Shown in pieces: positions 1-8,912 of a stretch of DNA of 37,757 nucleotides. The position numbers were made by a program, and so were the translations under genes. The DNA is from a virus, in the IMG/VR virus record IMGVR_UViG_3300034418_001444, positions 1-37,757 of that record; one strand, given 5' to 3'. Below the pieces are notes generated by a model. That model was not told the DNA's origin. It searched no databases and saw only the letters and a list, made by a program, of their open reading frames with translations. Numbering within the stretch: the first letter of the stretch is position 1; each line of letters begins with the position of its first letter.

Positions 1-390
1 GGTGCTATTAAAAGGATTGCTGCACCTCTAGGAGCGGCTTTGGATCTTAAAGAAGTCTATGATGTATATAAAACACACGGTTTAGGTAAAGCAGCTCAGT
101 TAGGAGCCATTAAAGCTGCATCTTATGGTGCAGGAACTCTGGCGGCTGCTGGTTTAACAGCCGCAACAGGAGGTGTTGGAGTTGTTGGTTCAACATTAGC
201 TTTTAGTGGAGCTTCAATGGGTACGGAATACCTCCTAAGAAAAGCGTTAGGTTTTGATAAAAGCTTAACAGTCAATGTTGCTATGGAGGGTACAACAGAA
301 AATACAGTAAAAGTAGCACAAGATCAGATGAACACTACAATAAATGCAAACCACCGAAACGATTCAAGTATATACACTGGAGCATCATAA
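1..390 (+). CDS. C-terminal end of probable tail tape measure protein (partial)
   Basis: The frame is open from base 1, so the gene starts outside the window and only its last 129 residues are seen. The visible part is rich in Ala and Gly, with a hydrophobic helical stretch (roughly residues 40-75), then a polar tail with TTENTVKVAQDQMNTTINAN. Such Ala/Gly-rich hydrophobic helices are common in tape measure proteins, which set tail length and help DNA pass into the cell. The position directly before two further tail genes supports this. No catalytic domain is visible. The TTG at base 40 is not the true start because the frame continues upstream without a stop. It could also be another large virion protein. 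Confidence 0.5.
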   Translation, partial: GAIKRIAAPLGAALDLKEVYDVYKTHGLGKAAQLGAIKAASYGAGTLAAAGLTAATGGVGVVGSTLAFSGASMGTEYLLRKALGFDKSLTVNVAMEGTTENTVKVAQDQMNTTINANHRNDSSIYTGAS

Positions 391-894
391 ATGGCTTATA
401 TGGTCTTATTAACAAATGGAGATAGTATAGATACTCCAGTTAACTATGCTCTTAAAGTAGATAGTTTAAATATTTCATATTCAAAAACTCCTATGCAGGT
501 TCCGCTTCCAGAGTCCTCCCCGTTATTGCTAGACTTAGGTATGTATCGACCTAATGTAACAATCGGTGGATTAGTAGATAACAGTACTTCTTATGGGGAT
601 ACTGTAACTTTATCTACATCAAACGAAGTACGAGGCACAAGTACGACAGCAACAGACTTAGGTTTTAATGGCACCTATACAATCCCAAGCAAGAATGAAC
701 TAGAGGATTTTATTACAGATGAAGTATATAATGAAGTAGATAAAGATATAAGCTTAATTATCGTTGATCCAAACGGCGTAGATTTTAATTACTATAAGGT
801 AATTATTCAATCAGCTAGTTTTATGATGGCTCCAACAACTGAAAATAGATATACTTATAATTTAACCTTTGCTGCTGGTAAAAGGAACACATAG
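391..894 (+). CDS. putative minor tail protein
   Basis: This 167-residue protein starts at an ATG that follows the previous stop directly (TAAATG), with a GGAG site 7 bases upstream. It is rich in Thr, Ser, Asn and Tyr, has predicted beta character, and no signal peptide or membrane segment. A motif such as KNELEDFITDEVYNEVDKDI interrupts the beta-rich parts. It sits between the tape measure end and the large hub/fibre gene, where distal tail or hub-adapter proteins are usually encoded. The tail assignment rests on position and composition; I do not recognise a specific family. Confidence 0.5.
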   Translation: MAYMVLLTNGDSIDTPVNYALKVDSLNISYSKTPMQVPLPESSPLLLDLGMYRPNVTIGGLVDNSTSYGDTVTLSTSNEVRGTSTTATDLGFNGTYTIPSKNELEDFITDEVYNEVDKDISLIIVDPNGVDFNYYKVIIQSASFMMAPTTENRYTYNLTFAAGKRNT

Positions 895-897
895 TTA

Positions 898-3800
898 ATG
901 GCGAAGATTTTTAAAACAGAAGTTCAAGTTTGGGATGGCTCAGAATGGACTCCCGTATACAGAGCAGCTAATAATCAAAATGCACTTGTTAACCTATCTA
1001 TAAAAGATAAGTTAGGTTTCCCTGTAATGGCTAGGTTTTCATTAGTAAACCGTCCTGCTACGACGGGGGCTAAACGAGGATATGTAGAATCTACTTATGG
1101 TGCATACCTAGAAGAATTTGATAGAATTAGATTAGTAGATAGTAAATCTAAAGCTATTATTTTCTATGGTCGAGTATATCGACAAGAAACTAAACAAGAT
1201 TCGCAGTATGGCTCATTACTACACATTACAGCATTTGACGCATTACAAGAATTAGCTGAAAATAAACTTCAAGGAGACGCTGCTAATCTATCATCTGAGA
1301 CACGAGTATCGGATGCTATTGCAAAACTTATAAACAATTTTACTTATAATACGGGTAGTGGGTCGGGTATTATTAGTGGTAATCTATCTGTTTCAGATAC
1401 TCAAAAATTTAATACCTCAGCTTCACAGACAGCAGAATACCCCAATTTTTCTGAGGGAGATGAAACAGCATTAGGAGCAATTTATAAGTTAGCAGCTAAA
1501 GATCCTCATAGCTCTAGTACCAGCAATTCAAATCCTGATAGTGATTTTGGATATAATTATTTTGTTGATTCAGGGTTTACTACTGCACTCAAGACAGCAC
1601 CCCATTCCAGTAACAAACCCGCTTTTAATTACTTTAAAAGAGAAACTATTCCTGATTTAAGTCCAGATCTTTTTTATAATATTTCTTATAAAGGTACTGC
1701 TGCCGACGGAGACTCAACTAACTCCTACACAACAACAGTAAATACATTTTCGGAATTAAACTTCTCAAAGCAGTATACCGATATCGTAACTGATGCAGTT
1801 GTTACTTATAGTAAATCTGATGGGACAGCAGCCACAGTACACGTACAGAAATTAAATGTTATCGGTGTTGCTGGTAATGGCGCATCTAGTGATTTTGATT
1901 TTAGTAATTTATTTAATGACTCTGGGGTTCCTGTGAGTATTCAGCGGTCTCCTCGATTATTCATCAGAGAGAACACATCCCCGAATGATTACATTGCCAT
2001 TGGATCTTTAATATATCTTGATAATCCAACAAATAATAGTAGTGCAGTTGCATTAGTTACGCTAGGAGATTGGACTGTTGATAGTCTCTTGTATAGTAAC
2101 TTAATCGGAGCAGGGGGATACGACGGTTATTTATATGCATCTAAGAATCTTACACTTTCAAATGCAACTCTTCCTAGTGATCTAGACCGATTTAGAGTTG
2201 TTTCTGGAAGCTCTAGTGTCAGGGAAGTAATAAGAGAAAAAGCATTTAATTACGATTCAGTTGAAGCACCAGATGATGTAAGAAGAGCTATTGCTGCTCA
2301 CTTCACAAAGAAAACTGAAACTACTACGCCTATTAGAGCTTCAGTGGCTATAGCTGAATATCCTTTTGCTAGAATTACCGATGATCCGTCCAGTATTTCA
2401 ACTAATACCTTAACAACAAATATAGATTTTGAAGCTAGGGGTGTTAGAAAGGGTATGGTGGTTAGGCAACTTAACTCAGCAGGTGCTGAGACCGGTAACT
2501 ATGGATATATTTCTAATGTTACTAGTAGTACTATAACAGTTCAGTTGTATAACCCCACGAATAATACTCCCGTATCATGGAATTCTACAGATAAATTTGT
2601 AGTATATATTCCTATACGTCCCGGTTTTAAAACGTATGTAGAAAACGATTATGCTAATGTAGACGGTCCAGCCGTTCTTCTTGATGTGGATTACTCTGAA
2701 GGAGTTGGTGTACAGACAGCGCAGCTTGGATTAGTTATAAATAACCTAGCGGCAATTTATGGTGATGCTCCAAATATGCCTACCACCGGTTCGTCTAATT
2801 CACCCCTTCCAGATACCGCTATTATGCAAAGCATAGCTAAAGTTGATTGTGATTTTACAAATACTGGAGGTACTCAAGTTAACTGGGCTTCAGGTACCCT
2901 ATATATAGGATCAGATGAATACACCATAGCTTCTGGTAATGCCTCAGGCTTAAGTACTACATTATGGAAAATTGTATATTGGTTACCTGCACAATCTGGC
3001 GGCAATGATAATGCTTTTTCGGTCGCTTCTTCTGTAGATACTGTTCCACCTAAAGCCGTTAAGATTGCTAAAGTTAAGGGGGGACCAACAGTTGCTCAAT
3101 GGGAATTCTTAATTTCCTCTACAGATAATCCTCAGTATGATTTAGGTGATTCAAATGTTATTAAAGGAGTAGCAACAGGTTCATTATTCTCCGAAGGTAA
3201 CAGACCGTTTACTACAAATCTAGAAATTAGACGGGCTTCAGCAAATACGGTTATATGGGATAATGGCACCGCTTCAACAGATGCGACATTAACATTCTCA
3301 AGCGGTGATGCCTTAACTATTCTAGATGGTACATCCGCTACTTTATCTGATGGTACTTATTACGTATATATTCAAAATGTCGATTTAGACATATCTTCAA
3401 CTTATAGTTTAGTTTTTAGTCAACTTTACACGGATGCTATAGGCGACAATGTTATTCTATTAGCAGTGCTTGAAGTTGATTCCGCAGAACCTAGTAGTCC
3501 AGCTATTAATCAGTTTAATGCTAAGGTTCCAACTATTTCTGCCGTAAACATTGCGGCAGATTCGATTACAGCAGATAAACTAGAAGCATCTTTAGTATTA
3601 AGTACTACGGTAATTGCTGGTACTAGTGGCGGGGCGCGAGTTGAGTTAGATGCTTCTGGCGCAAAAATTATACATGCTCCGGGGTCGCTGAGTGGAGAAT
3701 TTGTTTTCGAAGATACTAGTAGTAATACACATGGCCTTATCAAAGCGGGAGAGTACACAGATTCGCAGTCCGGTAGCCCCACTACTAAAGATACGCTTTC

Positions 3801-5034
3801 TTTCTACGCTCCTAGTGCTGACTCTGCTAGTTCAGGCGTAGGTAGCAATATAACTCAGGTTCTTATTATTGGGAATGACATCGGTGAAAGTATAGATGCT
3901 GAGCTTATGGTTCTCGGAAGCGTTGAGCTAAAAGGACAGGGTGAACCTGACGATCCTCCAGACATTTTCTGGTCAGACAATTCCAATGTTTTACAAGGGT
4001 CTATACTTGTTAATGGGGGTGTTTTATATGTAAAGAATGGTTCAGGTACCGTAACATGGAGTTCTAGCGGTGGCGGATCATCTACATTTACTTATAATTT
4101 TGAGGCGGGAGGCACAATTAATGAAGGCGATTTAGTTTACATTAGTTCAGGAGGAGCAACTCCACAGATTCAAGCTGTTAGTACAGATGACCAAGCTGCT
4201 TTATCTATCGGTACTGCAGGAAATGCAGGAGCTGCAGGTTCTCCGGGAGATACAATTACAGTTAATTTGTTTGGTCCCGTTAGAACAGGTATAGCAGGAT
4301 CAGCAGTAACAGCAGGAAATATTTTAAAACGAAGTGTTGTTAGTGCCGGTCGCTTACAACCTTATATTGTGACCTTACCTGATGCTTCATCCTCTACTAC
4401 AAAGCGTTCCTCAGACAACGCCTATATGGAACTTGATGGCTCTACAGGTAATGTTCTTAGGACAGAAAGTTATACCGCTAGTGACACAGATGTATTTAGA
4501 AGTAACTCTACTTCCAGTAATTCTGTTTCTTCTACGGCCCACTCGCATAGCGGAACCGCTTATGTATCTACCAGCAATGCGGCAGGACCGTTTGCTAGTG
4601 GTGTCCATACGCATGGTTCAGGTAATATAACTACTAATATTGCTGCTTTTGGAGGTGCTACTAACAGTACTTCAGCGGCTAGCACTAACCATACGCATTT
4701 TGTTAATAATATAGGAACAAATACATTAGGACCCAACTCAAATGAAAACCTTATAGCAGCATCAGGTCATACTCACTCTGTTAACCTTAGTACCTCTGGT
4801 AATACAGATGGCCCCACAGGTGGTGGAAATAATGCTGCAAGTATAGGTCACTCGCATAATGTTAACGTATCTTCTGATGCCACAGCTATTTCAAGTGTGT
4901 CTCTTCACACACATACGCATGATATGAGTCTTGCACATGAACATTATTTCCACATAGGAGATAAAATAGGTATTGCATTGGAAGATCAATCTACAACAGG
5001 AAACACCTTTGATTTTGTCGCTCTAAAGATGTAA
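898..5034 (+). CDS. tail hub and fibre protein with C-terminal HxH metal-binding repeats
   Basis: This 1378-residue structural protein begins 3 bases after the preceding stop. The N-terminal part (about 1-130), with FDRIRLVDSKSKAIIFYGRV and LHITAFDALQELAEN, resembles the baseplate-hub fold found at tail tips (inference). Long Ser/Thr/Asn-rich beta regions follow. The C-terminus carries regularly spaced His-x-His motifs starting at residues 1215, 1237, 1265, 1291, 1318, 1337 (HTHTH) and 1347 (HEHYFH). In T4 gp37 similar HxH repeats bind iron within an intertwined trimeric needle. The protein probably anchors the tail tip and ends in a receptor-binding fibre. No separate chaperone or other fibre gene is seen in the window. 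Confidence 0.75.
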   Translation: MAKIFKTEVQVWDGSEWTPVYRAANNQNALVNLSIKDKLGFPVMARFSLVNRPATTGAKRGYVESTYGAYLEEFDRIRLVDSKSKAIIFYGRVYRQETKQDSQYGSLLHITAFDALQELAENKLQGDAANLSSETRVSDAIAKLINNFTYNTGSGSGIISGNLSVSDTQKFNTSASQTAEYPNFSEGDETALGAIYKLAAKDPHSSSTSNSNPDSDFGYNYFVDSGFTTALKTAPHSSNKPAFNYFKRETIPDLSPDLFYNISYKGTAADGDSTNSYTTTVNTFSELNFSKQYTDIVTDAVVTYSKSDGTAATVHVQKLNVIGVAGNGASSDFDFSNLFNDSGVPVSIQRSPRLFIRENTSPNDYIAIGSLIYLDNPTNNSSAVALVTLGDWTVDSLLYSNLIGAGGYDGYLYASKNLTLSNATLPSDLDRFRVVSGSSSVREVIREKAFNYDSVEAPDDVRRAIAAHFTKKTETTTPIRASVAIAEYPFARITDDPSSISTNTLTTNIDFEARGVRKGMVVRQLNSAGAETGNYGYISNVTSSTITVQLYNPTNNTPVSWNSTDKFVVYIPIRPGFKTYVENDYANVDGPAVLLDVDYSEGVGVQTAQLGLVINNLAAIYGDAPNMPTTGSSNSPLPDTAIMQSIAKVDCDFTNTGGTQVNWASGTLYIGSDEYTIASGNASGLSTTLWKIVYWLPAQSGGNDNAFSVASSVDTVPPKAVKIAKVKGGPTVAQWEFLISSTDNPQYDLGDSNVIKGVATGSLFSEGNRPFTTNLEIRRASANTVIWDNGTASTDATLTFSSGDALTILDGTSATLSDGTYYVYIQNVDLDISSTYSLVFSQLYTDAIGDNVILLAVLEVDSAEPSSPAINQFNAKVPTISAVNIAADSITADKLEASLVLSTTVIAGTSGGARVELDASGAKIIHAPGSLSGEFVFEDTSSNTHGLIKAGEYTDSQSGSPTTKDTLSFYAPSADSASSGVGSNITQVLIIGNDIGESIDAELMVLGSVELKGQGEPDDPPDIFWSDNSNVLQGSILVNGGVLYVKNGSGTVTWSSSGGGSSTFTYNFEAGGTINEGDLVYISSGGATPQIQAVSTDDQAALSIGTAGNAGAAGSPGDTITVNLFGPVRTGIAGSAVTAGNILKRSVVSAGRLQPYIVTLPDASSSTTKRSSDNAYMELDGSTGNVLRTESYTASDTDVFRSNSTSSNSVSSTAHSHSGTAYVSTSNAAGPFASGVHTHGSGNITTNIAAFGGATNSTSAASTNHTHFVNNIGTNTLGPNSNENLIAASGHTHSVNLSTSGNTDGPTGGGNNAASIGHSHNVNVSSDATAISSVSLHTHTHDMSLAHEHYFHIGDKIGIALEDQSTTGNTFDFVALKM

Positions 5035-5036
5035 TT

Positions 5037-5456
5037 ATGCGTCGAGTTAAGTATGTAATTAGATTAAGAGAAAAATTTCCAGAGTTAACGCTGCCAGAGA
5101 TAGCTAAGAAAGCAAACACCAGCGTAGAAAACGTGTGGCAGATGCTTAAACGTAGAAATCTCCCTACCAGAGCTGTGCGTGAGCCTAAGCCCAAAGTTAG
5201 GAAACCTAGACGTAGGTGGTGTAAAATCTGTGGTAAGATTGTAGTTTCTCCTAAAGGAGCGGGAGCAGCAGTTCATCCCGGAGCTTGCGCTTTCCAGCAT
5301 TACTATGTTAAACTAGTATGTGAGTGGTGTCGAACCCCCTTTTATCGTAAGCGGGCCGTCCAAGACTACCGCATTAGACAAGGTAAACAAAAAACATATT
5401 GTAGCATAGAGTGTTTTAAGAAGTATAGGAGTTTCCATAGTGCAAATAAACGATGA
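5037..5456 (+). CDS. HTH and zinc-finger protein, possible DNA-binding regulator
   Basis: This 139-residue, very basic protein starts 2 bases after the fibre stop. The N-terminal 45 residues look like a helix-turn-helix (LTLPEIAKKANTSVENVWQM). A linker rich in Arg, Lys and Pro (about 46-60) precedes a Cys-rich part with CKIC, CEWC and a final CSIEC, which would form one or two zinc sites. The architecture suggests nucleic acid binding. It overlaps the sigma-factor gene by 17 bases, so the two are probably co-translated, and a transcriptional role is plausible but unproven. An HNH-like fold was considered, but no clear His-Asn-His set is visible. Confidence 0.55.
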   Translation: MRRVKYVIRLREKFPELTLPEIAKKANTSVENVWQMLKRRNLPTRAVREPKPKVRKPRRRWCKICGKIVVSPKGAGAAVHPGACAFQHYYVKLVCEWCRTPFYRKRAVQDYRIRQGKQKTYCSIECFKKYRSFHSANKR

Positions 5457-5970
5457 ATTAATACTACAGTGGGAGCCTAAAGTACAGAAGATGGCTTCAT
5501 CTGTAGTAATTAACGGCCTAGAAAGAGCAGATTTAGCACAAGAACTACGATTATCTATCTGTAAATCAGCATCTAAGTATAATCCAGAGCTTAATGTATC
5601 TTTTCATACATATCTACACACAAGTATGGTAAATACTATACGAACTCTTTTAACTAAAGCTAAAAATAAGAATAAAACTGCAATAACTTTAGTTAACTTA
5701 TCAAATGATGATGAAAAATCCATAAATCTTGACAATTTTATGGTAGATTCTCGTGAATACATCGAAGAATCTAATATATTAAATGATTTAGAGACCTTAA
5801 ACTTTACAAATGATGAAATATCCTTTATTAAACTACGATTATATGGGTATACTAATAATGAGATTTCTATAAAACTAGGAATTTCTAATTCTCATAAGTT
5901 GTTAGGTCAAGTAAAAGAGAAGATGCTACAGTATTATGTCAACTCCCCGAAAATACAACTTAAATTCTAA
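5440..5970 (+). CDS. small RNA polymerase sigma factor (sigma-70 family, regions 2 and 4)
   Basis: The likely start is GTG at 5440, with AGGAG at 5426-5430. The 176-residue product has a region 2-like segment (DLAQELRLSICKSASKYNPE, then SFHTYLHTSMVNTIRTLL), matching the DLxQEgrlgLxxAaxkfdp...FxtYa pattern of sigma-70 region 2. Its C-terminal part (LNFTNDEISFIKLRLYGYTN followed by NEISIKLGIS) resembles the region 4 helix-turn-helix that contacts the -35 element or an activator. Region 1.1 and region 3 are absent, as in ECF or T4 gp55-type factors. It probably redirects host RNA polymerase to phage promoters; the AGTATAATAT motifs at 19.8-32.4 kb are the obvious candidate targets (inference). 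Confidence 0.8.
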   Translation: MQINDELILQWEPKVQKMASSVVINGLERADLAQELRLSICKSASKYNPELNVSFHTYLHTSMVNTIRTLLTKAKNKNKTAITLVNLSNDDEKSINLDNFMVDSREYIEESNILNDLETLNFTNDEISFIKLRLYGYTNNEISIKLGISNSHKLLGQVKEKMLQYYVNSPKIQLKF

Positions 5971-6382
5971 TAAAGCTTTTATCGAATACACCGCTTTATT
6001 TCAGAAATACACAGGGATTCCCTATGAAGTGCATACTTACATAGGTAGGGAGAATAGTGCTCTTAAAGAGGTAATAGATGCCCATGGATACTATCCTGTC
6101 TTATGTGCTATGCTTGAATGCCTGAAGGCTGAGGGAGAGAAAGCCGTTATCATGTATGCTACGGCGAGGGTTCCTCACTACCTTAAGAGTTGTAAGTATC
6201 CCGATCTGTACTGGAAGGTCTTGACAAGTGATAACCCTGATGATAAGGTACTATGGCGAGAGTTACTGAGGCTGGAGACGAAGTGGTTTCCTAAAGCCTC
6301 TGATAAAATTCGTTATCAAGAAATAGTTACTTTATTAGAAGGGCCAAAAAATGAAAAACCCGTCCCCAATAGATTATTTTAA
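5936..6382 (+). CDS. hypothetical protein upstream of helicase, possible replication accessory
   Basis: This 148-residue protein overlaps the sigma gene by 35 bases. It is mostly helical and soluble, rich in aromatic and charged residues, with HGYYPVLCAMLECLKAEGEK and ARVPHYLKSCKYPDLYWKVL among visible segments. No NTP-binding or metal-binding motif is apparent. I do not recognise the family. Its place just before the DnaB-like helicase is where helicase loaders or replication initiators often sit, but the sequence does not prove this. Confidence 0.45.
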   Translation: MSTPRKYNLNSNKAFIEYTALFQKYTGIPYEVHTYIGRENSALKEVIDAHGYYPVLCAMLECLKAEGEKAVIMYATARVPHYLKSCKYPDLYWKVLTSDNPDDKVLWRELLRLETKWFPKASDKIRYQEIVTLLEGPKNEKPVPNRLF

Positions 6383-6578
6383 TCTATCCCTTCGCAGGGC
6401 ACCCGAAGGAAAATTCAAAGTGGTTGCCTTTAATAACGACGCTAGAAAAGCGTGGAGTTATGGAGTCTATGATTCGTTCTCATCAGCCAAAGACGTAGTT
6501 GACGAGGTGTCTGATGAGGGTGTACGCTTATATGTACACAACGACGTAGGTAGAATCATGTATCCTTCAGCAAAGTAG
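6351..6578 (+). CDS. small hypothetical protein
   Basis: This 75-residue protein overlaps the upstream gene by 32 bases and has an AAGGG site about 8 bases before its ATG. The middle (KFKVVAFNNDARKAWSYGVY) alternates beta-strand-like residues and is followed by a helix (SFSSAKDVVDEVSDEG) and a final strand, suggesting a compact alpha/beta fold. No known domain is recognised. It lies 7 bases before the helicase gene and is probably in the same transcript. Confidence 0.5.
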   Translation: MKNPSPIDYFNLSLRRAPEGKFKVVAFNNDARKAWSYGVYDSFSSAKDVVDEVSDEGVRLYVHNDVGRIMYPSAK

Positions 6579-6585
6579 GAGTCTT

Positions 6586-7830
6586 ATGGACAGTAATAAC
6601 TTTAGTTTTATTGAATCCGCACTAGTCTTATCTCTCTGTGATCCAGTTAATTACAAGAGATTTAGGTTTCCTATTAAGAATTTTGCGGTTCACGGTGAGG
6701 CTGTTCAGTTTATTAACTCCTACCATGACCAGTACAAGGAGTTTCCTGAGCACTCAGTACTTATAGAAAAATTTCCTAAGCTTCGTAAAGATGCGCTAAC
6801 CGTTAGCTTTGACTACGCTCAGGATGAATTTAAGAAGCAAATTATGTTTAGGGAAGTCGTACAGACTTTTGCGTCTAACAAGGAGCTTCTTACAGAGAAT
6901 CCCAAAACTGCTCTTGGTCGAATCACTAATCAGTTGCAGGATATTGAAGTTGTATACGATGATGATGTATTCCACTATGACAGTGGTGCTTTGAGTCGTT
7001 ATGAGGAATGGCAAGCCCGTAGTAAGAAACGCAAGATGGGTGATGGCTTAATTGGTATTAAGACCCCATTCAAAGCTATTAATAGTACAGGTATGGGTTG
7101 GCAACCGGGAGACCTTATCTCAGCGTTCGCTAGACCGACAGTAGGTAAAACGTGGCTGTGTATTAAGACAGCAGCTACAGCTATTATGGAAGGACACCGC
7201 ACGCTGTTAATTTCAACAGAGATGTCTAAGCGGTCTATTGAGATGCGTCTAGACGTAGTACTGGCTAACATGATGGGTTATAGTCTATCTCACAGGGCTA
7301 TCCGAACAGGACAACCTATAGATGAAGACCACTACAAAGAGTTTCTAGAGTCCTCTAATTCTAAGAGGCTTTTAATATGTGATCACATTAACGGTGAGGA
7401 TAGTATCTCTTTAAGTAGCATTGCTAACTTAATTAGGAAATATTCTCCGGACATAACGGTGATTGATGGTGTGTACCTGATATCAACGGCAGATTCTAGG
7501 AAGGCCGCATGGGAACAGAGCCATAGTCTGTTCTACGGTCTTAAGAACTTTGCGTTGGCTCAGAATACTGCTATCATGGTTTCAACACAGGCTACAAGGG
7601 ATGCGGGAGCAAATATGTTCTCGCCCCCTAGAGCAGATCAGGTGGCATTTGGTGATGCTCTGATTCGGGCTTCTGATGTAGCACTTTCTATGTGTATGGT
7701 CGAAGATTTCGACGATAGGCGAGAAGTGCAATTTCAGAAGTATCGAGATGGAGACTTGCCGGTCGATAACTGCACCTTTACGTGGAAAGTAGATTCGGGA
7801 TTGATTGAAGAATTCGATCTAGGAATTTAG
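6586..7830 (+). CDS. replicative DNA helicase, DnaB-like (SF4)
   Basis: This 414-residue protein starts at an ATG with AGGAG just upstream. A short N-terminal helical domain (about 1-130) is followed by a RecA-like ATPase core. The Walker A loop is ARPTVGKT (residues 182-189, Lys188; DnaB usually has GRPxxGKT, so the first Gly is Ala here). The next motif, LISTEMSKRSIEMRLD, is the typical DnaB H1a/H2 region, and Walker B is ITVIDGVYLI with Asp294. The C-terminal FQKYRDGD loop resembles the DnaB DNA-binding loop and arginine-finger region. It would unwind the fork 5' to 3' as a hexamer, with the primase encoded just downstream. Confidence 0.9.
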   Translation: MDSNNFSFIESALVLSLCDPVNYKRFRFPIKNFAVHGEAVQFINSYHDQYKEFPEHSVLIEKFPKLRKDALTVSFDYAQDEFKKQIMFREVVQTFASNKELLTENPKTALGRITNQLQDIEVVYDDDVFHYDSGALSRYEEWQARSKKRKMGDGLIGIKTPFKAINSTGMGWQPGDLISAFARPTVGKTWLCIKTAATAIMEGHRTLLISTEMSKRSIEMRLDVVLANMMGYSLSHRAIRTGQPIDEDHYKEFLESSNSKRLLICDHINGEDSISLSSIANLIRKYSPDITVIDGVYLISTADSRKAAWEQSHSLFYGLKNFALAQNTAIMVSTQATRDAGANMFSPPRADQVAFGDALIRASDVALSMCMVEDFDDRREVQFQKYRDGDLPVDNCTFTWKVDSGLIEEFDLGI

Positions 7831-7839
7831 GAGCATAGT

Positions 7840-8040
7840 ATGGGACTGTTAAGTTTTTTAAAGTCTGATGACACTGCAATTATTGTGAAGGAAGCCGCAA
7901 GTAAGGGACCGGGGAAACTCCCTATGTCTATTACGGTTGGTGACATTCGCAAGGGTCGTGTAGTAGACTCTAACGGTTACGTGAACGAAGTCGTTCTCTT
8001 TGTTAGGGCAAACAAGTCAGACCGTAAGTCGAGGGAATAA
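7840..8040 (+). CDS. small hypothetical protein between helicase and primase
   Basis: This 66-residue protein has a TAGGAG site before its ATG and ends at the start of the primase gene (TAATG overlap). The sequence is mixed, with a Gly/Pro turn (SKGPGKLPMS) and a strand-rich middle (ITVGDIRKGRVVDSNGYVNE). No catalytic motif is seen and the family is not recognised. Its location inside the replication block argues for co-expression with helicase and primase. Confidence 0.5.
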   Translation: MGLLSFLKSDDTAIIVKEAASKGPGKLPMSITVGDIRKGRVVDSNGYVNEVVLFVRANKSDRKSRE

Positions 8041-8900
8041 TGATAGACTGGTCTTCAGTACTTCTCCAAATTGGAATCAAAGTACCGTTAGGTACAGAGC
8101 AATTTAACATGCTCTGTCCCTTTCATGAAGACAATCACAATTCCTGTTCTATCAACGTCCAAAAAGGTGTGTGGATTTGTTTCAGGGGGTGTGGTCAGGG
8201 AAGCCTAAAATCTTTCATACAAGAATATAGTGGATATTCAAGTGATAAGATTCAACAGCTTTTAGGTAACTACATGGCTGTCATAGACATAAATGTCTTT
8301 GACGATATTAAGGAACCATCTGACACACTCCCTGAAATAGAATTCCCTTTTAACCAAGAGTACGTACCCGATTGGATATTTGATAGAGGTTTTACTAAGC
8401 AAACGCTTCGACTGTGGAAAGCGGGGATTACAGCAGAGAATGGACTGGCTATACCTATATCAGATTTAAATAATCGCATTGTAGGATGGGCAGTACGTAG
8501 ACAAACGGGGTTTCCAAAGTACCTTTACCCTAAAGGTTTTAAGAAATCAGCAGTTTTGTTCGGCGGTCATTTAATAGCTAAAGTTCCATTACTCTGTGTT
8601 GTAGAAGGTCCGCTTGATGCTTTATGGTTTACACAGCAAGGGTTTCCAGCCGTTGCGATCTTGGGTATGTCAATATCTAAGAAGCAGGTCGAGTTACTAC
8701 AAGAGTTACCCGTAGGAGAAATCGCCCTATGTTTAGATTCTGATGAAGCTGGAAAAATTGGCATGGAAAAAGCCTTGACAGCTTTAGGACAGACTGTTAA
8801 AGTATCTCGTATAAATTTACCCACAGGCTACAAAGATATCCAAGAAATCAAGGATAAAGAGTTAGTTAGTCATGTGGTACAAAACAGAAATTATTGGTAG
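8040..8900 (+). CDS. DNA primase with CHC2 zinc finger and TOPRIM domain
   Basis: This 286-residue protein has a compact DnaG-like layout. The zinc site is C26-x2-H29-x17-C47-x3-C51, in MLCPFHEDNHNSC and VWICFRGCGQGS. A central region (about 80-170) contains GWAVRRQTGFPKYLYPKGFK, like the DnaG N-terminal catalytic subdomain. The TOPRIM motifs are VVEGPLDALW (Glu189, Asp193) and LCLDSDEAG (Asp233, Asp235), which bind the catalytic metals. It lacks a long C-terminal helicase-interaction domain, so it is shorter than bacterial DnaG. It would synthesise RNA primers on unwound template next to the upstream helicase. Confidence 0.9.
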   Translation: MIDWSSVLLQIGIKVPLGTEQFNMLCPFHEDNHNSCSINVQKGVWICFRGCGQGSLKSFIQEYSGYSSDKIQQLLGNYMAVIDINVFDDIKEPSDTLPEIEFPFNQEYVPDWIFDRGFTKQTLRLWKAGITAENGLAIPISDLNNRIVGWAVRRQTGFPKYLYPKGFKKSAVLFGGHLIAKVPLLCVVEGPLDALWFTQQGFPAVAILGMSISKKQVELLQELPVGEIALCLDSDEAGKIGMEKALTALGQTVKVSRINLPTGYKDIQEIKDKELVSHVVQNRNYW

Positions 8901-8912
8901 AGGAGCGAACAT

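Noticed and set aside
4382-4630. Small open frames in other frames of the fibre gene
   Set aside because: They lie wholly inside a long, well-supported gene and have no ribosome site.
898-5034. Diversity-generating retroelement target in the fibre gene
   Set aside because: No reverse transcriptase or template repeat is visible in the window.
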